In this document: piece after piece, positions 26,982 through 35,675 of the stretch
How positions within the stretch are numbered: the stretch's first letter is position 1
Layout: the number at the start of each line of letters is the position of its first letter
NCBI RefSeq assembly: GCF_000716435.1
Contig: NZ_JNWO01000002.1
Location: 682,001-746,000, forward strand
DNA: 64,000 nucleotides
Origin: Streptomyces xylophagus
GTDB lineage: Bacteria > Actinomycetota > Actinomycetes > Streptomycetales > Streptomycetaceae
Direction: 5' to 3'
The notes under the pieces: generated by a model
Told to the model about the DNA's origin: nothing
Databases searched by the model: none
Seen by the model: the letters and a program-made list of their open reading frames with translations, nothing else
Position numbers and translations under genes: made by a program

Positions 26982-26991
26982 GGGAGCAGTG

Positions 26992-28389
26992 ATGAGTCTT
27001 CTCGACTTGTCGCGATGGCAGTTCGCCATCACCGTGATGTTCCACATGACCTTCCCGGCGATCACCGTCGGCCTGTCGATCTTCCTGTCGGTCGTGTACG
27101 GCCTGTACTGGCGTACCGGCAGGGCGGTCTACCTGCAGATGTTCCGGTTCTGGCGGCGCATCTTCGCCGTCGGCTTCGCGATCGGCGTGGTCGCCGGCGC
27201 CGTCATCACCTTCCAGATGGGTCTCAACTGGGGTGTCTACGGGGCGAAGACGGGCCCGATCATCGGGCCGATCATCGGCATGGAGGTCGTGACGGCCTTC
27301 TTCGTCGAGGCCGGCTTCATCGGCGTCCTGCTCTACGGGGACGGTCGCGTCCGCAAGGGCACGATGTTCGTGTCCACCGTGATGGTGTCGCTGGGCACGG
27401 TCCTGTCGTCCACATGGATCATCGCGGCGAACTCGTGGATGCAGACGCCCGCCGGATTCAAGGTCGTCCACGGCCAGTTCGAGCCCACGGACTGGATGCG
27501 CGTCATCTTCAACCCGTCGTTCGTCTGGCGCTGGCCGCACATGCTGGCCGCCGTCCTGATCTCGGCGAGCTTCTTCGTGGCCGGGATCTCGGCCTGGTAC
27601 CTGGTCAAGGGGCGCGCGAAGGGCTTCGCCCGCCGCTCGATGTCGATCGCGCTCGGGATCGCCGCCCTGCTGATGCCCGTCCAGCTCTACCTCGGCGACA
27701 ATGTGGCCGGGCACGAACTGCCGTACCAGCTCTCGAAGTTGGAGGCGATCGAAGGCGACTGGGGCAACGGGAACACCGGCTTCGTCCTGTTCTCCGTCCC
27801 GGACCAGCAGGCCGCGCGGAACATCGCCGAACTCGACATTCCCTGCCTCGGCAGCTACATCGCCAAGGACCTGACCTGCAAGACGGCCATGCCCGGTCTG
27901 AAGCTCACCCCGGCAGCCGACCGGCCGGACATGGCCGCGACCTTCTGGGGCTTCCGCGTCATGTTCCTGGCAGCCGTGCTGATGTTCGGCACGGTGTTCG
28001 CCGCCACGGTCCTGCGTATGCGCGACCGCCTGTGGACCGCGCGCCGCTTCCACCGGTTCGTCCTCTGGACGACACCGGTGGGCATCCTGGCCATCCTCGG
28101 CGGCTGGGTCACCGCCGAGGCGGGACGGCAGCCGTGGATCGTGTTCGGGCAGCTCCGCACCTCGGCCGCGGTGTCCCATCTGGCCCCCGGCGAGGTCCTG
28201 TTCTCGGTGATCGGCTTCTCCGTGCTCTACCTGATCATGCTGGTGGCCTACGTCGCCTACATCGTCCGCACCATGCGCATCGGCCCGGAACGCGACGACC
28301 CCCGACACGAACCTCCACCGCGGACCGGTCCCCCGCCGCTTGTGGAGCTGCCCGCAGCGCTCGGCCCGAAGGAGGTGGCGGCGCGATGA
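26992..28389 (+). CDS. cydA: Cytochrome bd ubiquinol/menaquinol oxidase subunit I
   Basis: 465 residues from ATG 26992 behind GGGAG. N-terminal signature: DLSRWQFAITVMFHMTFPAITVG, where His18 is the high-spin haem b ligand. A second haem-ligand His is in RWPHMLAAV, and GRQPWIVFGQLRTSAAVS is the classical quinol-side motif. About nine membrane helices; the Q-loop region (GHELPYQLSKLEAIEGDW) is present. With CydB it reduces O2 to water at high affinity without pumping protons. Its stop overlaps the cydB start (ATGA). No Rex-type operator was seen upstream. Confidence 0.96.
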   Translation: MSLLDLSRWQFAITVMFHMTFPAITVGLSIFLSVVYGLYWRTGRAVYLQMFRFWRRIFAVGFAIGVVAGAVITFQMGLNWGVYGAKTGPIIGPIIGMEVVTAFFVEAGFIGVLLYGDGRVRKGTMFVSTVMVSLGTVLSSTWIIAANSWMQTPAGFKVVHGQFEPTDWMRVIFNPSFVWRWPHMLAAVLISASFFVAGISAWYLVKGRAKGFARRSMSIALGIAALLMPVQLYLGDNVAGHELPYQLSKLEAIEGDWGNGNTGFVLFSVPDQQAARNIAELDIPCLGSYIAKDLTCKTAMPGLKLTPAADRPDMAATFWGFRVMFLAAVLMFGTVFAATVLRMRDRLWTARRFHRFVLWTTPVGILAILGGWVTAEAGRQPWIVFGQLRTSAAVSHLAPGEVLFSVIGFSVLYLIMLVAYVAYIVRTMRIGPERDDPRHEPPPRTGPPPLVELPAALGPKEVAAR

Positions 28390-29387
28390 CCACCACCCTC
28401 TGGTCGGCGACCGTACTTCTCTGCCTCCTGATGTACGTCGTGCTGGACGGTTACGACCTCGGCATCGGCGTGGCCACCCTCTTCGAACGCGACCCCGCGC
28501 ACCGGCGGCACATGCTGGAGTCCGTCGCGGTGGGCTGGGACGGCAACGAGACCTGGCTCATCCTGCTCGGTGTCGCGCTCTGGGCGGGATTCCCCCTGGC
28601 CTTCGGCACGCTCCTGCCGCACGCCTATCTGCCGGTGATCGTGGTGCTGTTCTCCCTCGTCGTACGCGGTGTGAGCGTCGAGATGGCGTCCCAGGCGCCG
28701 CCGGCTCCCCGCTGGACCACCGCCTTCGGCGTGGCGTCGCTGCTGGCCGCGTTCGCGCAGGGCTTCGCCCTGGGGACGCTGACCTCGGCCGTACATCTGC
28801 GGGGCGACGTGTACACCGGATCGGCCTTCGGGGCCTTCAGCTGGTTCTGCGTGCTGTCGGGACTCACCGTCACGGCCGGGTACACCGCTCTCGGGTACGC
28901 CTACACCAAGCACAAGTCGACCGGGCTGCTCCGGCAGTCGGCGGCACGACGGGGAGTGGTCGCCACGGCGGTCGGGGGAGTGCTGCTGGTCGTCCTCCTG
29001 TTCGCCGTCGACGCCACCGCCGCACCACTGAACCTGGACAGTCCCGGGCGCGCCTTCGCGTTCGCCGTCCTGCTGCTGTTCGCCACCGGGGGAGCGGGCA
29101 CCTCGCTCATCACGTTCCCGTGGAAGCGGCAGTCCGGGGCAGCGGACATCCTGCCGCTCGGCGGGCTCGTGATCGCCACGGTGTCCGTGTTCCTCGCCCT
29201 GGGCGTGGCCCGCTATCCGGTGCTTCTGCCGCCGGGTCTCACCGTCGACAGTACGGCCGGCCCGCACTCCACGATGGTCTTCATCCTCGTCGGCATCGGT
29301 CTGAACATGCCGCTGGTGCTGGCCTACAACGTGTTCGCCCACCGGGCCTTCGCCGGAAAGCTCGACACCGAAGGAGCGCACTCATGA
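28386..29387 (+). CDS. cydB: Cytochrome bd oxidase subunit II
   Basis: 333 residues starting at an ATG that overlaps the cydA stop. Signature DGYDLGIGVATLF, then WDGNETWLILLGVALWAGFPLAFGTLLPHAYLPV, is typical of CydB/AppB. About eight membrane helices. It pairs with CydA to form the oxidase core. Its stop overlaps the start of a 76-residue membrane ORF (ATGA). Confidence 0.96.
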   Translation: MTTTLWSATVLLCLLMYVVLDGYDLGIGVATLFERDPAHRRHMLESVAVGWDGNETWLILLGVALWAGFPLAFGTLLPHAYLPVIVVLFSLVVRGVSVEMASQAPPAPRWTTAFGVASLLAAFAQGFALGTLTSAVHLRGDVYTGSAFGAFSWFCVLSGLTVTAGYTALGYAYTKHKSTGLLRQSAARRGVVATAVGGVLLVVLLFAVDATAAPLNLDSPGRAFAFAVLLLFATGGAGTSLITFPWKRQSGAADILPLGGLVIATVSVFLALGVARYPVLLPPGLTVDSTAGPHSTMVFILVGIGLNMPLVLAYNVFAHRAFAGKLDTEGAHS

Positions 29388-29614
29388 CCACCCGAAACTC
29401 AGTTCCCGCGCCGGTCCGTGCCGTACTGCGTCTGCTGGCCGCGATCGCGTGGACCGCGCTGGGTCTGCTCGCCTACTTCGTGTGTCAGGGGATGTTCGGC
29501 GGCTACGCGCAGATCCACTCGCAGCTGCTCACCACCCTGGGCATGATCGCCATCGCCCTGACCGGTGGCATCACGTGGATCGTCGACGAGCGGCGCCCTC
29601 ATGACGACGAATGA
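29384..29614 (+). CDS. Small membrane protein between cydB and cydD
   Basis: 76 residues with two hydrophobic segments, AVLRLLAAIAWTALGLLAYFVC (about 13-34) and LLTTLGMIAIALTGGITWIV (about 48-67), and a charged C terminus (DERRPHDDE). ATGA coupling to cydB and a 14-nt overlap with cydD show it is a genuine operon member. By position it could be an accessory subunit of the bd oxidase, comparable to CydX/CydS in other bacteria, but the sequence is not recognisably CydX (one helix, about 37 residues). Confidence 0.8.
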   Translation: MTTRNSVPAPVRAVLRLLAAIAWTALGLLAYFVCQGMFGGYAQIHSQLLTTLGMIAIALTGGITWIVDERRPHDDE

Positions 29615-31301
29615 GGTGTACGAGAAGGGCGATCATGCTTGGCTCACCGCATGCGCCGCGCCCGGACGGCACTGGTTCCTCCTGGCGGGCACCCTGCAGA
29701 CACTGGAGACGCTGTTCGCGATCACCCGCTGGGGCGCCCTGGCCTGGACGGCCCAGGCAGTGATGGACGACCGGGCCGGCGCGCACGAGACACGGGGCCT
29801 GGCGGCCTTCGCCGTTGCGAGCGTGCTGGCGGTGGGCGCCGGCTGGATGGCGGGCACGCTCGCCGAGCGGGGCGCACGTGCCGTCGCGACCGGCCTGCGG
29901 CGGCAGTTGACGGGCGCTCTGCTGCCCACCGCCGGGCGGATCAGTGAGACCGGCCCGGCCGAGGCCGCGTGGGCGATGGTCGATCTGCCCGACGACATCG
30001 CCGACTTCCACGCGCGGACCGTGCCCCTGAGCCGGTCGGCACCGCTGTCGATGATCGCCGTGCTGGCGGTCACGGCCGCGGTGCACTGGCCGGCCGCGAT
30101 CGTGCTCGTCCTGACCACCGCGCTGCTGCCCCTGAACATGCGCCTGGCGGGACTGTTCGCCCAACACGGCGCGGACCGGCAACTGGCCGCGACCCGGTAT
30201 TTGAACGCCGTCGTCCTCGACAGCTTCCGCGGCATACGGACACTGCGCGAGCTCGGTGCGGTCGGCCGGCGCGGACGAACCCTGGCCACGTCCGCCGAGC
30301 AGCTGAACAAGGCGACGATGAGCGTGCTGCGCCGGGCCTTCCTGTCCGGGATGATCATGGACGTCGTCATCACGTTCTCCATAGCGGTGAACGCCACCTA
30401 CATCGGCCTGTCGCTTCTCGGCTACGTGCAGGTGCCGCACGCACCACGCCTCGACCTGTTCACGGGTCTGCTGGTGCTGCTCGTGTGCCCGATGTACTTC
30501 GCCCCGATGCGTGCCAGAGCCTCCGCCTTCCACCAGCGGGAACGCGCGACGGTCGCGGTCGGCGCCATCCATGGCATCGTCAAGGACACCCCCGGCGAGG
30601 TACCCCGAGGAGCAGGTCCGCAGTCGACCGAGCCGGTCGGTGTGTCGCTGACAGCGGTCCGGTTCCGCTACGGCGGCGCCGACCACGACACCGTCAGCGC
30701 CGACGCAGAGTTCGCACCGGGCACCTGGACCGTGATCACCGGTGCCTCCGGTTCCGGAAAGAGCACGCTGCTGTCGTTGATCGTCGGCCTGCGCCGGCCG
30801 TCGGCGGGCTCGGTCCGGTGGCGGACCACGTCCGTAGGGCAGGCACCGGCACTCGGCGGATGCGCCTGGGTCGGACAGCGGACCGTGCTGCTCGACGCGA
30901 CCGTCCGCGACAACATCCGCCTCGGCCGTCCGGAGGCCACTGAGCAGCAGATTCGGCGGGCCGTCGACGCAGCGGGGCTGAGCGCCGTGATCGAGGGCCT
31001 CCCTGAGGGGCTGAACACCCGTCTGGGCGAGGGTGGTTGGGGTGTGTCGACCGGCGAAGCCCGCCGGATCGCCATCGCCCGCGCTTTTCTGCGCGGAGCC
31101 CGGCTGTGGCTGCTCGACGAGCCGACCGCCCACCTCGACGCGGACAGCGAACGCGAGGTCGTCGAGGCCATACGGCGGGCCACCGACGGCTGCACCGTCG
31201 TCATCGCCACCCACTCCTTCGCACTGGCCGCCGCGGCCGACACCGTGCTCGTGATCGATGACGGCCTCCTGCACGACGCGAGGCTGGTGAACGCGCGATG
31301 A
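29601..31301 (+). CDS. cydD: ABC exporter half CydD (cytochrome bd assembly)
   Basis: 566 residues from ATG 29601. An N-terminal six-helix ABC transmembrane domain (about 20-310) is followed by a nucleotide-binding domain (about 345-566). Walker A is [11 protein letters not shown], Walker B LWLLDEPTAHLD. The signature helix reads VSTGEARRIAIARA rather than LSGGQ, a degenerate form. CydDC exports thiols (cysteine/glutathione in E. coli) and is needed for cytochrome bd assembly. The gene overlaps the small membrane ORF by 14 nt and cydC by 4 nt. Confidence 0.9.
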   Translation: MTTNEVYEKGDHAWLTACAAPGRHWFLLAGTLQTLETLFAITRWGALAWTAQAVMDDRAGAHETRGLAAFAVASVLAVGAGWMAGTLAERGARAVATGLRRQLTGALLPTAGRISETGPAEAAWAMVDLPDDIADFHARTVPLSRSAPLSMIAVLAVTAAVHWPAAIVLVLTTALLPLNMRLAGLFAQHGADRQLAATRYLNAVVLDSFRGIRTLRELGAVGRRGRTLATSAEQLNKATMSVLRRAFLSGMIMDVVITFSIAVNATYIGLSLLGYVQVPHAPRLDLFTGLLVLLVCPMYFAPMRARASAFHQRERATVAVGAIHGIVKDTPGEVPRGAGPQSTEPVGVSLTAVRFRYGGADHDTVSADAEFAPGTWTVITGASGSGKSTLLSLIVGLRRPSAGSVRWRTTSVGQAPALGGCAWVGQRTVLLDATVRDNIRLGRPEATEQQIRRAVDAAGLSAVIEGLPEGLNTRLGEGGWGVSTGEARRIAIARAFLRGARLWLLDEPTAHLDADSEREVVEAIRRATDGCTVVIATHSFALAAAADTVLVIDDGLLHDARLVNAR

Positions 31302-32875
31302 GCAGCCATAGCCCGAACGGCCGTGGTCTGCGGGCGCGTTCCCTCGCGGCGGGCGGGCTGGTGCTCGCGGTCGTCGCCGAACTGTCCTCCGCCGGACTGC
31401 TCGGCCTCTCGGGCTGGTTCATCAGCGCCTGCGCCCTCGCCGGGGCGGCCACCTTCAGCGCCTTCTCCTACGTTGCCCCCAGCGGCGGTGTGCGTGCCTT
31501 CGCCCTGGCCCGCGTCGCCGGCAACTACAGCACGCGTCTGGTGCTGCACGCCGCCGCCCTGCGCCGGGTCGCCACCGTCCGGGCCGGTCTCTTCGACCGT
31601 GCCGCGGCCACCGGCCGGGCACAGGAGGACGGCCTGTGGTCGGGTGAACTGCTCGACCGCGGCATGGCCGACGCCGACAGCACCGGGATGGCACTGATCG
31701 AGTCCACCGCCCCCGTCGCCGTCACCGCCGCGCTGACCATCGGCGCCGTCCTCGCCGTAGCGGTGTCCACGTCCCTCGCACCGGCAGCCGTACTCGCGGC
31801 CGGAGTCGTCGGCATGGCGATGATCGCTCACCGCACGCCCGGCACCGCCCGCGATGCCGAACAGCACACGCGCAAGGCACTGCGCGCCGAACTCGTCACT
31901 GCCGTCGACGCATGGACGGAGCTGGCGTCGCTCGGCGCCGCCGAACAGCTCGCGGAACGAACGACGGTGAGGCTCACTCGACTTGACACCGCGCGCGAAA
32001 CCGCCGGCCGGAGCAGGCACCGGACCACGCTGGCCACCGGCCTGATCGGCACGGCCACGCTGACCGCCGCGGTCGCCACCGGACGCGCACCGGACGCCCC
32101 CACGTTCGTGTTCGTCGCCCTGTTGGCCCTCGGCGTGCTGGCCCAGGCCGAGCAACTGGCGCCCGCCGCCGAGGCCCGAGCCGCCGCGAGGGCCGCACAC
32201 CGCAGGCTCACCACCAGCGTGCCGACCACCGCGAGCGCCCCCGCCGCCGTGGAGATACGGGCCTGGTCCACCGAGCAGGGCATCGGCTTCGCCGACTACC
32301 ACCTTCCGTCGATGGCCCTCCGGCCGGGGCGCGTCCTCGGTGCCACCGTCGCGCGAGGCGCGACGCTCGTCGTCACCGGCCGCTCCGGCAGCGGCAAGAG
32401 CACCCTGCTCCGAGCCCTCGCCTCGTCGCTGCGGCAAGCGACCGACGGCCGGTCCGCCGTGGTGGCCGTGGCCGCCGACGACCACCTCTTCACCGGCACC
32501 ATCGGATCCAACTGGCGCCTCGCCGACGCCGCCCTGACCGACGACGAGATCGACGAACGCCTTGCCCAACTACGGCTGAACGACAGCGGGTTGACCGCCA
32601 CAACCCCCGTCGGACCTGGCGGCAGGCAACTCTCCGGCGGGGAACTCCGCCGGGTCTACCTGGGCCGCGCCCTGGCCCGCCACCCACACGTCCTGATCGT
32701 CGACGAACCGACCACCGGCCTGGACGACCGGACCGCCCGCCACGTACTCGGCATCCTCGCGAACCTGCCCGACACCGCCGTCGTCCTCGCCCTGCACGAC
32801 GTACCGGAGTGTCTTGAGGGGTCCTGGCACGTGACGCGGCTGCCGCTCGACCACACCTCCCAGGAGGCACCATGA
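31298..32875 (+). CDS. cydC: ABC exporter half CydC (cytochrome bd assembly)
   Basis: 525 residues starting in the ATGA overlap with cydD. The transmembrane domain begins with [23 protein letters not shown], a typical CydC stretch. The nucleotide-binding domain has Walker [12 protein letters not shown], a canonical signature LSGGELRRV and Walker [14 protein letters not shown]. It pairs with CydD. The nucleotide-binding domain is short for an ABC exporter. Its stop overlaps the start of an ECF sigma factor (ATGA). Confidence 0.9.
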   Translation: MSSHSPNGRGLRARSLAAGGLVLAVVAELSSAGLLGLSGWFISACALAGAATFSAFSYVAPSGGVRAFALARVAGNYSTRLVLHAAALRRVATVRAGLFDRAAATGRAQEDGLWSGELLDRGMADADSTGMALIESTAPVAVTAALTIGAVLAVAVSTSLAPAAVLAAGVVGMAMIAHRTPGTARDAEQHTRKALRAELVTAVDAWTELASLGAAEQLAERTTVRLTRLDTARETAGRSRHRTTLATGLIGTATLTAAVATGRAPDAPTFVFVALLALGVLAQAEQLAPAAEARAAARAAHRRLTTSVPTTASAPAAVEIRAWSTEQGIGFADYHLPSMALRPGRVLGATVARGATLVVTGRSGSGKSTLLRALASSLRQATDGRSAVVAVAADDHLFTGTIGSNWRLADAALTDDEIDERLAQLRLNDSGLTATTPVGPGGRQLSGGELRRVYLGRALARHPHVLIVDEPTTGLDDRTARHVLGILANLPDTAVVLALHDVPECLEGSWHVTRLPLDHTSQEAP

Positions 32876-33507
32876 CCACCACACGATCTCTCTCCGGAGC
32901 CACCGTTCACGAGCCGCAGGACTCGACGCGGTCCGAGGCGGATCTCCAGGCCCGCTTCGAACCGGCCCTGACATATCTCGACCGGCTCTACTCGGCCGCC
33001 CTGCGCATGACCTGCCATCAGGCCGACGCCGAGGACCTCGTCCAGGAGACGTACGCCAGGGCCTATACCTCGTTCCACCAGTTCCGCGAGGGCACGAACC
33101 TCAAGGCATGGCTGTACCGCATCCTCACCACCACCTTCCTCAACTCCCGCCGCACCCAACGGCGTCGGCCGCAGAACGACGGCACGGCCGAGATGGAGGA
33201 CTGGCAGCTGGCCCGCGCTCAGTCGCACACATCCACGGGCCTGCGTACGGCCGAAGCCGATGCGCTCGACCGCCTGCTCGACGCGGACGTCAAAGCGGCG
33301 CTGCAGGCCATCCCCGAGAGCTTCCGCATCGTCGTGTACCTCTTCGACGTCGAGGGCTTCACCGTTCGGGAGATCGCCGACATCATGCGGACCCCCGTCG
33401 GCACAGTGCTGTCCCGGCTGCACCGGGGGCGCGGGCAGTTGCGGTCGCTGCTGGAGGGCTACGCCCGCGAGCACCGGCTCGTCCCGGCGGCGCGGTGTCG
33501 GCCTTGA
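32872..33507 (+). CDS. ECF sigma factor, SigR (ECF12)-like
   Basis: 211 residues. Region 2: [59 protein letters not shown], very like SigR of Streptomyces. Region 4: [45 protein letters not shown]. It is translationally coupled to cydC (ATGA), so it belongs to the cytochrome bd operon. SigR normally has an adjacent zinc anti-sigma (RsrA) gene; none follows here. The N terminus carries about 25 extra residues. Confidence 0.9.
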   Translation: MTTTRSLSGATVHEPQDSTRSEADLQARFEPALTYLDRLYSAALRMTCHQADAEDLVQETYARAYTSFHQFREGTNLKAWLYRILTTTFLNSRRTQRRRPQNDGTAEMEDWQLARAQSHTSTGLRTAEADALDRLLDADVKAALQAIPESFRIVVYLFDVEGFTVREIADIMRTPVGTVLSRLHRGRGQLRSLLEGYAREHRLVPAARCRP

Positions 33508-33692
33508 GGTGATCAACGGGAGCAGGTTCGGGCTCTCTGGTGTCCCATGAGCCGGACCGCAGGACGCTGAGGGGGCGGCGGCTTTTTGTCGGCGGGTACC
33601 GGTGTCCTGGTGAGCGCCGCGAGCCCGGCCTATTCGCCGCTGCGCCACGTTCTGCCCCGTTCGGAGGCCGATGGTCTGCTGAAAACAGGGGA

Positions 33693-33712
33693 TTGTCACC
33701 ATCGGGTGACAA
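33693..33712. terminator. Hairpin TTGTCACC-ATCG-GGTGACAA
   Basis: Perfect 8-bp arms and a 4-nt loop lie 185 nt after the sigma factor stop. It could terminate the cyd operon or be an operator; no U-tract follows. Confidence 0.4.
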
Positions 33713-33745
33713 CCTGGGTGCCTGCCCCGTCTTTGCCGCCAGAGG

Positions 33746-33905
33746 TCACAGCCAACCATTGAGGACCGCGACCAGCATGATCGCCTCGTAGCCGACGGCA
33801 AGAATCTCGCCCTTCGTGGCCACGGCGTGGTGCTGCTTGAGACGGTTGATCTCGCATTCGACCGCGTGACGCTCGCGGTAGTCGGGCTTCCCGGTCGGCG
33901 GCTCC
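33746..33905 (-). pseudogene. IS5-family transposase C-terminal remnant
   Basis: On the minus strand the DNA reads DYRERHAVECEINRLKQHHAVATKGEILAV...EAIMLVAVLNGWL then TGA. This is the typical C terminus of IS5-type transposases (NRLKxHRAVATR...). Everything upstream of it is missing, so this is a leftover fragment. Confidence 0.75.
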
Positions 33906-33965
33906 GGGAGCCGAGTGGATGGTCAGGCTAGGGTCCGGCTGTCGGTCAGGGGAGTCGAGGTCGGC

Positions 33966-34679
33966 TCAGTTGCAGCACGAGCACCCGGCAGCGCAACCGC
34001 AGGAATCCGTCGTGCCGTCGGCCTCCTTGAGCGCCGTAAGGCCGGCGGGAGCGCAGCAGTCGTCGCCGCGCCAGGCCTCCCGGCCCTCCTTGACCGCGAC
34101 GGCGGCGATGAGAAGGGCCGCGATCGGGTCGGCCCAGCTCCAGCCGAGCAGGGAGTTGGCGAGCAGGCCGACGAGGAGGACGACCGAGAGATACGTGCAC
34201 AGCAGGGTCTGTTTGGAGTCGGCGACGGCGGAGGCGGAGCCCAGTCCGCGTCCGGCGCGGCGCTGGGCGGCGGACAGGAACGGCATGATCGCCAGGGAGA
34301 GGGCGGCCAGCACTATGCCGGGCGTGGAGTGCCGTGCCTCGCCGGTTCCGGCCAGGGCGCGGACGGAGTCGACCGCGACGTACGCGGCGAGCGCGAAGAA
34401 GGAGAACGCGATGATGCGTAGCGCGGTCTTCTCCCGGGCCTCGCGTACGTCGTGCTCGGTGGCGGAGAACTGCCAGGCCACGGCCGCGGCGGAGGAGACC
34501 TCGATGATCGAGTCCAGACCGAAGCCGACCAGCGCGGTGGAGGAGGCGCGGGTGCCCGCCGTGATCGCGACGATCGCCTCGATGACGTTGTAAGTGATGG
34601 TGGCGGCGACCAACAGGCGTATACGCCGGGTCAGTTGGGTGCGGCGGGCCTGGGTGGGGCCGAGGGAGATCGTCGCCAT
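33966..34679 (-). CDS. Cation diffusion facilitator-like heavy-metal transporter
   Basis: 237 residues from ATG 34677-34679. Six hydrophobic segments, with ALVGFGLDSIIEVSSAAAVAWQF carrying the helix-2 acidic metal site and SWADPIAALLIAAVAVKEG at helix 5/6. The C terminus is Cys-rich (DDCCAPAGL...DSCGCAAGCSCCN), likely a metal-binding tail. It lacks the usual long cytosolic CDF domain. Its ATG overlaps the stop of the ArsR-type regulator (TGATG), so both are expressed together under metal control. Confidence 0.85.
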   Translation of the reverse strand: MATISLGPTQARRTQLTRRIRLLVAATITYNVIEAIVAITAGTRASSTALVGFGLDSIIEVSSAAAVAWQFSATEHDVREAREKTALRIIAFSFFALAAYVAVDSVRALAGTGEARHSTPGIVLAALSLAIMPFLSAAQRRAGRGLGSASAVADSKQTLLCTYLSVVLLVGLLANSLLGWSWADPIAALLIAAVAVKEGREAWRGDDCCAPAGLTALKEADGTTDSCGCAAGCSCCN

Positions 34680-35014
34680 CAGCAGCAGTCCTTCTCGTCG
34701 GCGTCCACGCAGGTGCGGTCGGCCTCGACGGCGAGGACCACGCCGCGCAGGTTGTCCAGGGCGTGGCCGAGGCGTTCGTCGGCCAGTTCGTAGCGGACGC
34801 GGCGGCCTACGGGGACGGTGACGACGATGCCGCAGTCGCGCAGGCAGGCGAGGTGGTTGGAGAGCCGGGTGCGGGAGATCTCCAACTGCTCGGCGAGGTC
34901 GGCCGGGTGCGCGGGTGCCTCGCGGAGGGTGAGCAGGATGCGGCAGCGGATCGGGTCGGCGAGCGCGCGGCCGAAGCGGGCCAGGGCGTCGATGTCGGAG
35001 GCGATGGTCAGCAC
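34679..35014 (-). CDS. ArsR/SmtB (CmtR-like) metalloregulator
   Basis: 111 residues from GTG 35012-35014. The winged helix is LADPIRCRILLTLREAPAHPADLAEQLEISRTRLSNHLACLRDCGIVV. C-terminal cysteines (RTCVDADEKDCC) plus Cys in the HTH region resemble the Cd/Pb sensor CmtR. It is a repressor released by metal. The start is 9 nt from a perfect 38-bp palindrome, the evident operator. It is followed directly by the transporter gene. Confidence 0.9.
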   Translation of the reverse strand: MLTIASDIDALARFGRALADPIRCRILLTLREAPAHPADLAEQLEISRTRLSNHLACLRDCGIVVTVPVGRRVRYELADERLGHALDNLRGVVLAVEADRTCVDADEKDCC

Positions 35015-35022
35015 AACGAGAA

Positions 35023-35060
35023 CGGTACACGTTTCCCTGAATTCAGGGAAACGTGTACCG
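35023..35060. promoter_or_regulatory. Perfect 38-bp palindrome, operator of the ArsR-type regulator
   Basis: The left half reads CGGTACACGTTTCCCTGAA and the right half is its exact complement, centred between 35041 and 35042 on an EcoRI-like GAATTC core. It lies immediately upstream of the regulator start and 6 nt from the end of the truncated CDF gene. It is the longest perfect palindrome noted in the window. Confidence 0.85.
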
Positions 35061-35066
35061 AGTGGC

Positions 35067-35675
35067 TCAGTGCTTGTGAGGCTCGTCCCGGTGGACCGGG
35101 CCGTGTGGCTCCTCGCAGTGCTCGGCGTCCTCGGTGGGCAGCAGATCGCGGTTGCCGGGCTGGGCCGCTTGCAGAACCGGGACGGGGGCGTGGTCGACCT
35201 GGAGGGTGGTGTGGGTGATGGAGTAGTTGTGGCGCAGAAGTTCTTCGAGGTCGCGGCTGACGGCGTGGCAGTCGCCGCCGGGTTCGACCAGGATGTGCGC
35301 GGACAGGGCGGACTGTCCCGAGGTGATCTGCCAGACGTGCAGGTCGTGAACCTCCACGACAGCAAGCTCGCCGACCAGCATGTCGCCGAGCTCGTTCGGG
35401 TCGACGTCGGCCGGGGCCGCCTCCAGGAAGATCCGGCCGGACTCGCGCAGCAGCCCGTACCCCGCCTTCGTCATCAGCGCGACGACCACGAGGGTGGCGA
35501 TCGCGTTGGAAGGGGCGAAGCCGGTCAGCACGACGATCAGCGCGGCGATCGCGGTGCCGATGAAGGCGAACAGGTCGTTGAGGATGTGCTGGTAGGCACC
35601 CTCGACGTTGAGCGAGGAGCGTTGCGCGGCTGTGGTACCTGGGCCGGTCCCGCGGGACCGGCCCAGGGGGCTCAC
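35067..35675 (-). pseudogene. CDF (CzcD-like) zinc transporter, 5'-truncated
   Basis: The frame from about residue 20 reads RSSLNVEGAYQHILNDLFAFIGTAIAALIVVLTGF, i.e. helix 5 of a CDF transporter with the HxxxD metal site (HILND). The cytosolic CDF domain follows (VVEVHDLHVWQITSGQSALSAHILVEPGGDCHAV) and a His-rich end. Helices 1-4 are missing. The upstream sequence is the terminator palindrome and the end of the GH16 gene, so the 5' half was lost at this junction. A short ORF from GTG 35675 remains open but would translate the palindrome. Confidence 0.75.
35638..35667 (-). terminator. Perfect 30-bp palindrome after the GH16 gene
   Basis: Half-site CCTGGGCCGGTCCCG with its exact complement, 5 nt beyond the GH16 stop on the minus strand. 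It is a very strong GC hairpin and most likely a terminator. Confidence 0.7.

Noticed and set aside
25380..26991. Rex operator controlling cydA
   Set aside because: No TTGTGAA-N4-TTCACAA-like site was found in the MarR/MFS gap or the cydA leader; the existing dyad has different arms.
26791..28308. Long leftward open frame opposite cydA
   Set aside because: His/Asp/Gly/Arg-rich translation, antisense to an unmistakable cydA.
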